DNA of 64,000 nucleotides from positions 124,001-188,000 of the forward strand of contig NZ_SBIW01000002.1 of the NCBI RefSeq assembly GCF_004054195.1, read 5' to 3'. The notes under the pieces are model-generated. The model ran no database searches, was not told where the DNA came from, and saw nothing but the letters and a program-made list of their open reading frames with translations. Shown piece by piece: positions 17,058 to 25,432 of this stretch. Both the position numbers and the translations under genes were made by a program. This stretch comes from Mucilaginibacter gilvus (GTDB lineage Bacteria > Bacteroidota > Bacteroidia > Sphingobacteriales > Sphingobacteriaceae). Positions within the stretch are counted from its first letter, which is position 1. Every line of letters starts with the position of its first letter.

Positions 17058-17462
17058 ATGAAATTAAACCATACCAAGCGGCTGTTCTTATTTCTTTCTA
17101 TAAGTATTTTCACGCTTATATTTAGTGAAAAAACAATGGCACAACAAAAAACCCAGATAGTTAGGCTGGCAAAGATCCAGGTGGATCCTGCCCAGTTGGA
17201 TAAGTACAATGCTGCCCTAAAACTACAGATGGAAACTGCCGTGCGCCTGGAGCATGGTGTATTAACTTACTATGCTGTTGCCGATAAAACCAACCCGGCG
17301 CACATTACCATACTGGAAATATACGCGGATACAGCCGCGTATAAATTGCATATAGAAACGCCTCATTTTAAAAAGTATAAAGAGGCGGTGCAGCATATAG
17401 TTACCGCGCTGGAACTTGTGGATGTAACCCTCATTGGCGCTGCAACAAAACCGGCGATGTAG
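17058..17462 (+). CDS. Exported ABM-domain (quinol) monooxygenase-like protein
   Basis: 134 residues: an N-terminal hydrophobic export signal (about 1-29, ending TMAQQ) and a small ferredoxin-fold antibiotic-biosynthesis-monooxygenase domain. The domain shows RLAKIQVDPAQLDKYNAALK, HGVLTYYAVAD and ILEIYADTAAYKLHIETPHFKKY, the usual ABM order ending with an H-x-x-T-x-H-F-x-x-Y motif. Relatives (YgiN-like) act on quinols or aldehydes, but most exported versions are uncharacterised. No partner gene is obvious. Confidence 0.82.
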   Translation: MKLNHTKRLFLFLSISIFTLIFSEKTMAQQKTQIVRLAKIQVDPAQLDKYNAALKLQMETAVRLEHGVLTYYAVADKTNPAHITILEIYADTAAYKLHIETPHFKKYKEAVQHIVTALELVDVTLIGAATKPAM

Positions 17463-17475
17463 TTGACGCATCCAT

Positions 17476-17889
17476 CTAAAATATCAGCACCAGCGTACCT
17501 GCGATGATGAGCACCGCGCCCGACGCGGATTTAAGGGTAAGCGGTTCGCCCAGGAAAATCACGGATAGGATGATGGCGATGGCAACGCTCAGCTTATCTA
17601 CCGGTGCAACCTGCGATACCTTCCCCAATTGCAGTGCCTTAAAATAAAAGATCCAGGATAAACCAGTAGCACAACCGGAAAGCACCAGGAATATCCAGTT
17701 TAGCCGGGTTAAACTACCTATGCCGCTGCCCGCGCCCTTTACAAGCACAATTGCCCAGGCAATAAGCAGTATCACTACCGTACGGATGGCGGTAGCGAGG
17801 TCGGTATCAACCCCTTTTATGCCAATTTTTGCGAAGATGGCGGTCAGCGCCGCAAAAACAGCTGAGAGTAAAGCGTATATCCACCACAT
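17476..17889 (-). CDS. EamA-family half-size transporter
   Basis: 137 residues with five predicted hydrophobic segments. It begins MWWIYALLSAVFAALTAIFAKIG, which is the EamA domain start, and ends with the domain's GAVLIIAGTLVLIF helix. A single EamA domain means it must work as a dimer, unlike the usual two-domain DMT exporters. Substrate unknown. It is a single gene on the minus strand, converging on the monooxygenase with only 13 bases between stops. Confidence 0.88.
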   Translation of the reverse strand: MWWIYALLSAVFAALTAIFAKIGIKGVDTDLATAIRTVVILLIAWAIVLVKGAGSGIGSLTRLNWIFLVLSGCATGLSWIFYFKALQLGKVSQVAPVDKLSVAIAIILSVIFLGEPLTLKSASGAVLIIAGTLVLIF

Positions 17890-18080
17890 GTTATTAAATT
17901 TTACAGATAATTATTAAACTATTCAACGCAAATTTAGGAGAGAATGTTGGCTTAAAATTGAGCGAAATTTATTTCTTTAAAAGAAATATTAAGCGATCTT
18001 ATTCAAATAAAAAGCATCATTTTTTACAATAAACTGGATTTGTGGCACGATATTCTTATCTTCATCGTTTTAAGCTTAAT

Positions 18081-19100
18081 ATGAAGAGAACTGATTTTGT
18101 TTATTCGAGTGAGTCTGAACCTCACCGCATCCGTACAAAAAAGATTTTAAAGCAGTTTCCGGAGCTTAGGAAACTGATAGGTAAAAACCCGAATACGATC
18201 TTCGCTATTATTGGTCTCGTATCTTTCCAGGTGATATTGGCCTGGTTCCTACGCGATCAGTCGTGGTGGTTGGTAGTAGGCGCGGCTTACTTATTGGGCG
18301 CTTTTGCAGATCATGCTCTATTTGTAATGATACACGAGTGTACGCACCAGTTACTTTTTAAAAACCGCAACGCCAACCGCTTTGCATCTATGTTTGCCAA
18401 TTTACCGCAAATATTGCCAAGCGCTATTTCGTTCGAAAAATACCATATCAAACACCACTCTTTTCAGGGTGTGCATGAGCTAGATGCCGATCTGCCTAAC
18501 CGCTGGGAGGCCAAGCTTATCAGCAATTCGTTTTTTGGTAAGGCTTTATGGTTGTTGTTTTTCCCGGTATTTCAACTTTTCCGCTTATCGCGCTTGCGCG
18601 AGATCCATCCTTTCGATGGCTGGATAGTGACCAACTTTTTAATACAGGTAGTATTCACAGCTGCTATCGTTTATTTTATGGGTGCGCACTCATTGGTGTT
18701 TTTGTTGCTAAGTTTCTCGTTCTCGGTAGGCTTGCACCCGCTGGGCGCACGCTGGATACAGGAGCATTACCTTACGCACAGTGTTGAGCAGGAAACGTAC
18801 AGCTACTACGGTAATTTTAATACTGTTGCCTTTAACGTAGGTTTCCACAACGAGCACCACGATTTCCCTTCTATCCCATGGAACAAGTTGCCCGAGATCA
18901 AAAAAACAGCACCCGAGTTTTACGATACTTTATACTATCACACCTCGTGGACCAAGTTATTCTTCCAGTTTTTGTTTGATAGGGAGATCTCACTGTTTAA
19001 CCGCATCCTGCGCCGCGACCGTGGCCGCGTAGCGATTACCGATGTGAGCAAACCGGATATTGAAATGACCCAAGGTACAAAAACTGAAGCTGTAGCCTAA
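18081..19100 (+). CDS. Sphingolipid delta-4 desaturase (dihydroceramide desaturase, DES1-like)
   Basis: A membrane di-iron desaturase that in eukaryotes introduces the 4,5 double bond of ceramide. The ATG at 18081 is preferred over the GTG at 18042 because the eukaryotic N-terminal Lipid_DES motif aligns from here (DFVYSSESEPHRIRTKKIL, then FPELRKLIG). The three histidine boxes are HECTH (85-89), HIKHH (122-126) and HNEHH (256-260). Long DES-specific strings surround them: SISFEKYHIKHHSFQGVHEL-type, ETYSYYGNFN and FNVGFHNEHHDFPSIP. These match the DEGS1 pattern far better than generic bacterial acyl-lipid desaturases. Four hydrophobic segments. Sphingobacteriaceae make sphingolipids, so ceramide desaturation is plausible but unproven. 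A terminator follows. Confidence 0.85.
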   Translation: MKRTDFVYSSESEPHRIRTKKILKQFPELRKLIGKNPNTIFAIIGLVSFQVILAWFLRDQSWWLVVGAAYLLGAFADHALFVMIHECTHQLLFKNRNANRFASMFANLPQILPSAISFEKYHIKHHSFQGVHELDADLPNRWEAKLISNSFFGKALWLLFFPVFQLFRLSRLREIHPFDGWIVTNFLIQVVFTAAIVYFMGAHSLVFLLLSFSFSVGLHPLGARWIQEHYLTHSVEQETYSYYGNFNTVAFNVGFHNEHHDFPSIPWNKLPEIKKTAPEFYDTLYYHTSWTKLFFQFLFDREISLFNRILRRDRGRVAITDVSKPDIEMTQGTKTEAVA

Positions 19101-19121
19101 GTTTAAATAATCTCTTTTTTT

Positions 19122-19148
19122 AAGCCGCCTTACATAGGCGGCTTTTTT
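19122..19148 (+). terminator. Intrinsic terminator after the desaturase
   Basis: AAGCCGCCT (19122-19130) and AGGCGGCTT (19136-19144) form a 9-bp stem with a TACAT loop, followed by a run of T. Confidence 0.85.
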
Positions 19149-19248
19149 GTTTACCTTAGATTATTCGCTTAGTATAAAACATAAAAATTCCCGATATTTG
19201 TAATTATTTGTTAAATAATTACAGCTTTTACTGCAAAGTTGATAATAT

Positions 19249-20187
19249 ATGAAGCGAACGGATGTTATTAATGCATATAAAGAGATGAGCCGCCGCCGAA
19301 AATTAAATATCCTGATCCCCATTGTTGTGCTGATGTTTGTTGGCGCCTTTGCCAAGCATCGCCTTATCGACCGTAAAAAGCAGGCGGAGAGCCACTTGCA
19401 GGATAAAGAGATGGACGAAATTTCGGGCATAGCGGCATCTACTCTCAACAAAGGCTTTTATTACGTACACAACGATAGCGGCGACACCAGCCGTTTCTTC
19501 GCCATAACGCCTGATGGCAAACTGCACACCACTATTTATTACAAAGGGCATAAACAACACCTTGGCGCTATTGATGTAGAAGATATTGATGTTGGGCCGG
19601 GCCCAGTACCGGGCAAAAGCTATGTATACGTTGGCGATATTGGCGATAACGGCTCCTCGCGTAAGTTCATCACCGTTTATCGTGCCGAAGAAAAAAAGGA
19701 ATGGGGAAAAGATAGCCTGGCCAACACCGTGCCGGTACCCATTAACCTGAAATACCCCGATGGTGCGAAGGATGCAGAAGCCATGATGATAGACCCCATT
19801 GAAAAACTCATTTACATTGTTACCAAGCGTTATGATACGGTTGGCGTGTACACCTACCCGCTAAAATACCGCAACGATGATACCGTTACCATGACCCTCA
19901 GGACCAAGCTATACTTTAAAGGTATAAAACCGTTTAAGTGGATAACCGCCGGCGATATTTCTAAAGACGGGATGACGATACTGTTGAAGAGCTACGAAAA
20001 GGTTTACTACTGGCAGCGCCAGCCAAACGAGCCGGCATGGCGAGCCATGCAGCGCCCACCGCGCGAACTCCCCTACAAACAAGAAAAACAAGGCGAGGCC
20101 ATTGGCTTTACGCCAGATAGTAAAGGCTATTACACCACCAGCGAAGGCGTGTTCGCCCCCATCTATTACTACGAAATTCCCAATTGA
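19249..20187 (+). CDS. Membrane-anchored beta-propeller-like protein, unknown function
   Basis: 312 residues. A short basic N-terminus is followed by one membrane segment (about 19-36, LNILIPIVVLMFVGAFA), so the rest should face the periplasm. The soluble part has repeating beta-propeller-like strings (ISGIAASTLNKGFYYVHNDSGD, IDVEDIDVGPGPVPGKSYVYVGDIGDN, DAEAMMIDPIEKLIYIVTKR, TAGDISKDGMTILLKSYE). Similar proteins are often annotated as PE-PGRS or phytase-like by default; neither name says what this one does. It ends directly at the 3' end of the AraC gene on the other strand. Confidence 0.7.
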   Translation: MKRTDVINAYKEMSRRRKLNILIPIVVLMFVGAFAKHRLIDRKKQAESHLQDKEMDEISGIAASTLNKGFYYVHNDSGDTSRFFAITPDGKLHTTIYYKGHKQHLGAIDVEDIDVGPGPVPGKSYVYVGDIGDNGSSRKFITVYRAEEKKEWGKDSLANTVPVPINLKYPDGAKDAEAMMIDPIEKLIYIVTKRYDTVGVYTYPLKYRNDDTVTMTLRTKLYFKGIKPFKWITAGDISKDGMTILLKSYEKVYYWQRQPNEPAWRAMQRPPRELPYKQEKQGEAIGFTPDSKGYYTTSEGVFAPIYYYEIPN

Positions 20188-21075
20188 TCAGCGGTCGGTT
20201 TTTACCGCGCCCGAGTAATCGTTAATATAATCCCTCGGCGATTTCCCTGCAATGTTTTTAAACACATAATTAAAGTTGGTGATGCTGCTGAACCCGCAGC
20301 TATAAGCCACATCGGCTATATTGTTTAAACTGCCGTTCAGCAGCATTTTGCAGGCCTCGTTCACCCTTACTTTATTTACAAAAGCGATGAAGGTAGTACG
20401 GGTATGCTTTTTAAAGTACCGGCAAAACGCGTTGGGCGTTAAATGGGCCACGCGGGCAACCTCATCCAGCGTGAGGGCGCTGCTGTAGTTGTGCATAATG
20501 TAGTTATATACTGATGCTATGCGCGCGCCTTCGGGGTCTGTCATGGAGTAGGTATAACTTTCTGACGACAGTGACTGCAAGCTCGCGGTTGTGCTCATGG
20601 CGTTCAGCATATCTATCAGCAGGGCCAGTTGTGCCGCGCCCGTGTTATGCTGAATTTTTATTATCGACGCTGAAAAGTTTCCGGTCACAGCCGCCGGGAT
20701 CTTAAAGCCATTTTGCCACTGCGCAAAAAAACTTTGTACCGATTGCATTTCGGGCAGGTTAAATAACGCTGCCAGCTTGCCGTTGGGATTAAAAAATATG
20801 CTGATGGCGCGTACCTGTTTTTGGCTGCCCTCGGCAAAATAACCGGGACTGCTTTTAAATAAATGGGGCTGGTTGGCTCCCATTACAAACACCTCGCCCC
20901 CGCTAAAAACATGCATATTGTTCCCGGCCAGCAGCGTGCCCTCGCCCTCTTGGATCCAGGTGATTTGTACTTCGGCATGGCGGTGCAGGTGCGGGTAAAA
21001 ATGCGGCAATATCTCCTCCTGCACTATAATGGTTTGCCCGTGGGGCACCGGTATGGTAAATGGGAGAACTTTCAA
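20188..21075 (-). CDS. AraC-family regulator, likely controller of the hydroxyproline locus
   Basis: 295 residues: an N-terminal cupin (about 1-90, with HFYPHLHRHAEVQITWI and GEVFVMGANQPHLF) and two C-terminal helix-turn-helix motifs (about 190-285, LTLDEVARVAHLTPNAFCRYFKK and IADVAYSCGFSSITNFNYVFK). The start is a TTG at 21075; no in-frame ATG precedes the cupin. It is the last gene of the seven-gene minus-strand block, 41 bases after the D-hydroxyproline oxidase. By position it probably senses a hydroxyproline intermediate or sugar and activates the block; this is inference. Confidence 0.85.
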   Translation of the reverse strand: MKVLPFTIPVPHGQTIIVQEEILPHFYPHLHRHAEVQITWIQEGEGTLLAGNNMHVFSGGEVFVMGANQPHLFKSSPGYFAEGSQKQVRAISIFFNPNGKLAALFNLPEMQSVQSFFAQWQNGFKIPAAVTGNFSASIIKIQHNTGAAQLALLIDMLNAMSTTASLQSLSSESYTYSMTDPEGARIASVYNYIMHNYSSALTLDEVARVAHLTPNAFCRYFKKHTRTTFIAFVNKVRVNEACKMLLNGSLNNIADVAYSCGFSSITNFNYVFKNIAGKSPRDYINDYSGAVKTDR

Positions 21076-21093
21076 GGGAGTTTAAGTTGTGAA

Positions 21094-21116
21094 TGGTGAG
21101 TAGTTAGTGGTTGGTT
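21094..21116. repeat. Word tract (GTGAGTAGTTAGTGG)
   Basis: Short tract of GGTGAGTAG / TTAGTGG words between the AraC and oxidase genes; the same words recur in the 23471-23577 tract. Confidence 0.4.
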
Positions 21117-22361
21117 TTAATATCTATCGGGAGAGAAATGTTTAATGTCCGCTGATACTTGCTTTTCGTTCAGTACTTCTTCTACCAGCTTACCTGTTGC
21201 CGGGGCAAGGCTCAGGCCCATCATACCGTGCCCTGTTGCGAAGGCGAGGTTGCTATACTTATCCGACCGCCCTATATAAGGCAATCCATCCGGCGAGCAT
21301 GGGCGGAAGCCGTACCATATCTCTTTGAGCTGCGGGGGTGGCGGTTTAAAGCCGGGAAAGTATTTGGGGATAGATTCCACAATGCCGGCAACACGGTTCA
21401 TGTTTATCTTGTCGTTGATCTTGCCTATCTCCATAGTACCGCCAAAGCGGATGCTACCGTTCATGGGCGTTACCGATACCCTTGCCTCGCAAAGCAGCGA
21501 CGGGATGCTCATTCGTTTTTGCGGCTCATCCACCATAAAAGAATACCCTTTACCCGGCATCAGCGGCACATTTAGCCCGGCCAGTTTTGCAATCACCGGC
21601 GACCATGCACCACCAGCTATAAGGTACTTATCCGCCTTAAAGTTTTTTCCATTACTGCTCACAGAAAGCACTTTGCCATGGTCGCGTTCAATGTTGGTTA
21701 CCGGGGTATTACGGTGGATCGATACACCTGCGCCTTCGAGGTATTTTACTAAACCGGCAATTAGTTTATTCGGGTACAGGTGCGCGTCGCAATGGTAATG
21801 CACGGCACCCAATACGTCCATATCAATTTGGGGCTGTAGCGCACGGCATTCGCCGGCCGTTAGGTTTCGCGCGTCAAGGCCCAGCGCTCTCGCTTTTTCG
21901 GCGGTCCGATGTTCTTCTTCTTCAAACTTCGCGGTTTTATACAGCATCAGGATACCTTTATCTTCCAGTCCGAAATTGAAGCCAACTTCGCCCTCAAACT
22001 CCTTATAAAGCTTTTTGCTGAGGAGCGACAGATCACGCAAAGGAACAGCCGAGCGTTCAACATGCTTTTTATTGGCGGCTTTTAAGAATTTTAGTCCCCA
22101 GCCTATCAGTTCCAGGTTTAAGGATGGTTTTACGTAGAACGGGCTTTTGCTGTCAAACATCCAGCGGATGCCCTGCTCTATCATCCCCGGCGCGGCCAGT
22201 GGTATAAAATGGCTGGGGACTATCATCCCCGCATTGCCGAAAGAGCAATTATCCTGCAGGTCGCCCTGCTCTAATATCTCTACTTCCCAGCCTGCCTTAT
22301 GCAAATAATATGCGGAGAACAGGCCGATGATTCCCCCTCCGATGATGATTGATTTACTCAT
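21117..22361 (-). CDS. D-hydroxyproline oxidase/dehydrogenase (DadA-like FAD oxidoreductase)
   Basis: Expected to oxidise cis-4-hydroxy-D-proline to 1-pyrroline-4-hydroxy-2-carboxylate, the second step of hydroxyproline breakdown. The 414 residues start with the FAD motif SIIIGGGIIGLFSAYYLHKAG and have LEQGDLQDNCSFGNAGM (about 29-46), the DadA-type flavin segment. The C-terminal WYGFRPCSPDGLPYIGRSDKY and FATGHGMMGLSLAPATGKLV close the FAD fold. By sequence alone it could be a general D-amino-acid dehydrogenase. The neighbouring epimerase, deaminase and semialdehyde dehydrogenase make D-hydroxyproline the likely substrate (counterpart of Pseudomonas LhpB). Confidence 0.88.
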   Translation of the reverse strand: MSKSIIIGGGIIGLFSAYYLHKAGWEVEILEQGDLQDNCSFGNAGMIVPSHFIPLAAPGMIEQGIRWMFDSKSPFYVKPSLNLELIGWGLKFLKAANKKHVERSAVPLRDLSLLSKKLYKEFEGEVGFNFGLEDKGILMLYKTAKFEEEEHRTAEKARALGLDARNLTAGECRALQPQIDMDVLGAVHYHCDAHLYPNKLIAGLVKYLEGAGVSIHRNTPVTNIERDHGKVLSVSSNGKNFKADKYLIAGGAWSPVIAKLAGLNVPLMPGKGYSFMVDEPQKRMSIPSLLCEARVSVTPMNGSIRFGGTMEIGKINDKINMNRVAGIVESIPKYFPGFKPPPPQLKEIWYGFRPCSPDGLPYIGRSDKYSNLAFATGHGMMGLSLAPATGKLVEEVLNEKQVSADIKHFSPDRY

Positions 22362-22367
22362 GAGCCG

Positions 22368-22464
22368 AGCCCCCTAACCCCCTGAAGGGGGAATTTTTGA
22401 TTTGCTTCATTGATTCAACTTCTACTTTTAAAGCCCTCCCCTGAAGGGGAGGGTTGGGTGGTGT
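22368..22464. repeat. CCCCCTAACCCCC...GGGTTGGGTGG element, copy in Hyp locus (1)
   Basis: Left part AGCCCCCTAACCCCCTGAAG and right part CCTCCCCTGAAGGGGAGGG then TTGGGTGG each carry a hairpin, and the outer words are mutually inverted. It fills the spacer between the oxidase start and the epimerase stop. Confidence 0.85.
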
Positions 22465-22468
22465 TGCC

Positions 22469-23470
22469 TTAGATCACCTGGAACCCGAAGGCGTAAGGAT
22501 CATCCTCATCATCAATTTTGATGGTGTTGTAGCCATATACTTTTGCCCAGCCTTCTATTCCGGGGATAATGGCGGGTTTACCGCCCAGGGTTACTTCATC
22601 CTCTACCGTGCCGATGAACTGGCTGCCGATAATACTTTCGTGGATAAACTGATCACCTTTTTTTAATTTGCCTTTGGCATGCCATTGTGCCATTCTTGCC
22701 GAGGTACCCGTTCCGCAGGGCGACCGGTCTATCGCCTTATCGCCATAAAAAACAGCGTTGCGGGCCGTTGCATCCGGCGAAATCGTTTTGCCTGCCCACA
22801 GGATATGCGTACAGGTATTAATGGTTGGGTTCTCCGGATGAACGAAGGTGTATTTTTCATTTATGCGCGTGCGCAGAACCCGGCTCCAGGAGATGAGTTG
22901 GTCGGCAGTATAGTTTTCCAGTCCGCCGAAGTTTTCCTGCGGATCTACTATGGCGTAGAAATTACCGCCGTAGGCCACATCAACCGTAAGCATCCCCAGA
23001 TCCGGGCATTCCACCTGCAATCCTTCCGAATCGAGGTACGAGGCCACGTTAACCAGCTTTACCGATTTCACCTTCCCGCCTACCTGTTTGTAGGATATCA
23101 TCACCAGGCCAGCCGGTGCTTCCATGCGGATAATGCCGGGTATTTTTGGCGTGATGAGCCCTTCTTCCACAGCGATGGTAATGGTACCAATAGTGCCATG
23201 CCCGCACATAGGCAGGCAGCCGCTGGTTTCGATAAATAATACCGCTACATCGTTTGCCGGATCGTGAGGCGGGTATAAAATACTGCCGCTCATCATATCG
23301 TGCCCGCGGGGTTCAAACATCAACCCCTTGCGGATCCAGTCGTACTCCTTCAAAAAGTGCTGGCGTTTTTCGCTCATATTGGCGCCGTTAAGGTTGGGGC
23401 CGCCGCCGGCAACCAGCCTCACCGGGTTACCACAGCTATGCGCGTCTATACAGAAAAATGTTTTGGTCAT
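22469..23470 (-). CDS. lhpA: 4-hydroxyproline 2-epimerase (proline racemase family)
   Basis: Interconverts trans-4-hydroxy-L-proline and cis-4-hydroxy-D-proline, the entry step of hydroxyproline catabolism. The 333 residues have the two-base mechanism residues of the family: Cys89 in LPMCGHGTIG and Cys252 in DRSPCGTGTSARM. Having Cys at both positions excludes the trans-3-hydroxyproline dehydratase subgroup, where one is Thr. The locus, with a downstream D-oxidase, deaminase and aldehyde dehydrogenase, points to hydroxyproline and not proline. Start ATG at 23470. Confidence 0.93.
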   Translation of the reverse strand: MTKTFFCIDAHSCGNPVRLVAGGGPNLNGANMSEKRQHFLKEYDWIRKGLMFEPRGHDMMSGSILYPPHDPANDVAVLFIETSGCLPMCGHGTIGTITIAVEEGLITPKIPGIIRMEAPAGLVMISYKQVGGKVKSVKLVNVASYLDSEGLQVECPDLGMLTVDVAYGGNFYAIVDPQENFGGLENYTADQLISWSRVLRTRINEKYTFVHPENPTINTCTHILWAGKTISPDATARNAVFYGDKAIDRSPCGTGTSARMAQWHAKGKLKKGDQFIHESIIGSQFIGTVEDEVTLGGKPAIIPGIEGWAKVYGYNTIKIDDEDDPYAFGFQVI

Positions 23471-23580
23471 ATTTGGTGAGTAGAGAGTGGTTGATTGGTG
23501 AGTGGTTTTCTTAGTTGGAAGGGTGGTAAATAATTACGTTTTTGCAACCATTCACCACTCTCCATTTACCACTCACCTAT
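23471..23580. repeat. Inverted word tract (GGTGAGTGG / CCACTCACC)
   Basis: GGTGAGTAGAGAGTGGTTG and further GGTGAGTGG words on the left face CCATTCACCACTCTCC and TTACCACTCACC on the right. The tract could fold into a long imperfect hairpin between the epimerase and dehydrogenase genes. Confidence 0.6.
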
Positions 23581-25154
23581 CTAACCCATTCATTATTAAA
23601 TAACCGCCATATACCTAGCGGGTTTTCGTCCTTCAGTGCATCGGGAAGTAATTCGTTCTCCCAGTTTTGCCAGCTAAGGGGGCGCACAAAACGCTTGATA
23701 GCACCCGTACCAACCGAAGTAAAGCGGCTATCAGATGTGGCCGGGAAAGGGCCGCCATGCTGCACAGCATTACCTACCTCCACACCCGTAGGCGGGCCGT
23801 TCAATATTACACGACCGGCAAGGTTGCTTAGCTTATCGATAATAGGCTTGTACAGCGCCAATTCTTCCCGCTCGGCCATCAGCGTAGCGGTTAACTGCCC
23901 GTGTAACGAGCTAACCACCTGTTCTAACTGCGCCATATCATCAGCCACAATGAGCATGCTATACGGGCCGAAAACTTCCTCTTTAAATTTCTCATCCGCC
24001 AGGAAATCACCAGCCGAAATTTCGCTTACCATGGCCAGTGCCTGGTTTAGGTTTTCGGTATTAAGTTTATCGGCTTTGCCGATGATGTTAACCGCGTCAT
24101 CGCCCAACTTTTCTTTAGCCAGTTTTTGGTAGTCGCCGCAGATACCAGCCGTAAGCATAGTAGCCGAAGCAACGTTGGCAATGCCAGCTCCGAGCGCTTG
24201 TTTAAACCTGTCCAACCCTTCAGATTTAACCGCAAACAGCAAGCCCGGGTTGGTACAAAACTGCCCTGCGCCCAAGGTGATGGCTTCGGTGTAAGTTTTG
24301 GCCAGTTCTTCAGCGCGGTTTTGCAAGGCCTGCGGCAATAATATTACCGGGTTGGTGCTGCCCATTTCGGCAAATACCGGGATAGGCTCATCGCGTTCGC
24401 GTGCCATTTTTACCAGCGCCATACCGCCTTTAAGCGAGCCGGTGAAGGTTACTATTTTTGTTTTGGGATGTTTTACCAGGGCTTCGCCAACGGTGTAAGC
24501 ATCATCAAAAAGGTGTGAAAAAATGCCTTCTGGCAAGCCGTGCTTTTGGGCGGCGTGCATGATCACTTCGGCAACCAGCGCGCTGGCACCGGGGTGCGCT
24601 GGGTGGGCTTTTACCACAACCGGGCAACCCGCAGCCAATGCAGAAACGGTATCGCCACCGGCAACCGAGAATGCCATCGGGAAGTTGCTCGCGCCGAATA
24701 CCACCACCGGGCCAATCGGCACCATCATTTTGCGGAGATCAACCCGGGGTAAGGGGATCCTATCGGGGATCGCTGTATCAATAACAGCCTCTACCCAACT
24801 GCCTTCTTCCAGCAGATTGGCGTACATATTCAGCTGACCGGTTGTCCGGCCACGCTCGCCTGTTAAACGCGGAATAGGCAGGCCGCTTTCAGCCGCGCAC
24901 CGGTTTAACAACTCATCGCCCAGGGCGGTGATGCCTTCGGCAATACTGCGCAAAAAGGCAGCCTTAGTTTTGGCCTCGGTGTTGCGGTAAACGGCAAATG
25001 CCTTATCTGCCAGTTGCATGGCGGCATCCACGTCTGCGGCTGTGGCAGCGTAAAAATCGCCATCAATTTCGTTGTTGGTAGCCGGGCTTACCGCTTTAAA
25101 GCTTTTGCCCGTTTGAGGTAAAAAGCTGTAGCCGATTATATTTTTTGTGTTCAT
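23577..25154 (-). CDS. 2,5-dioxovalerate (alpha-ketoglutarate semialdehyde) dehydrogenase
   Basis: Oxidises alpha-ketoglutarate semialdehyde to 2-oxoglutarate with NAD(P)+, the last step of the hydroxyproline route. The 525 residues are longer than generic aldehyde dehydrogenases and typical of the KGSADH-III group. Catalytic residues are Glu263 (VFAEMGSTNP) and Cys300 (GAGQFCTNPG), with the cofactor motif VTFTGSLKGG (235-244) and GPVVVFGASNFPMAF near 148. The same enzyme type also serves L-arabinose and sugar-acid routes, which suits the neighbouring arabinofuranosidase. It is flanked by hydroxyproline genes on the same strand. Confidence 0.92.
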   Translation of the reverse strand: MNTKNIIGYSFLPQTGKSFKAVSPATNNEIDGDFYAATAADVDAAMQLADKAFAVYRNTEAKTKAAFLRSIAEGITALGDELLNRCAAESGLPIPRLTGERGRTTGQLNMYANLLEEGSWVEAVIDTAIPDRIPLPRVDLRKMMVPIGPVVVFGASNFPMAFSVAGGDTVSALAAGCPVVVKAHPAHPGASALVAEVIMHAAQKHGLPEGIFSHLFDDAYTVGEALVKHPKTKIVTFTGSLKGGMALVKMARERDEPIPVFAEMGSTNPVILLPQALQNRAEELAKTYTEAITLGAGQFCTNPGLLFAVKSEGLDRFKQALGAGIANVASATMLTAGICGDYQKLAKEKLGDDAVNIIGKADKLNTENLNQALAMVSEISAGDFLADEKFKEEVFGPYSMLIVADDMAQLEQVVSSLHGQLTATLMAEREELALYKPIIDKLSNLAGRVILNGPPTGVEVGNAVQHGGPFPATSDSRFTSVGTGAIKRFVRPLSWQNWENELLPDALKDENPLGIWRLFNNEWVR

Positions 25155-25184
25155 GTATTGTTGTACTAAAACCTGTAAAACCCA

Positions 25185-25369
25185 ATGTCATTTCGATGAG
25201 CACGCGGCAGGGCCGAAGCGCCGGGGCGAAGAGAACTATCTCTTGACCGAAGGGAAAAATTTTATCGAGTGACAAGCCACGAACTTTGCAAAGCGCTATG
25301 CATCTCGTATAAGTTTTCTCACACCCGCCTTTTCCCGCTATCCTCTCACACGCCGGTTCGAAACGACAT
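25185..25369. repeat. 185-bp element with ATGTCATTTCGA terminal inverted repeats
   Basis: ATGTCATTTCGA at 25185-25196 and TCGAAACGACAT at 25358-25369 are inverted repeats matching at 11 of 12 positions. The inside is GC-rich and non-coding. It lies between the deaminase and dehydrogenase genes. Elements ending in GTCATTTCGA are, from memory, common in Bacteroidota genomes. Confidence 0.7.
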
Positions 25370-25432
25370 GGTGGGTTTTTTCACCTGTCTTCCCTTACCT
25401 GCTTGATTCTTGTTTCCTGGCGTCTTGCTTCC

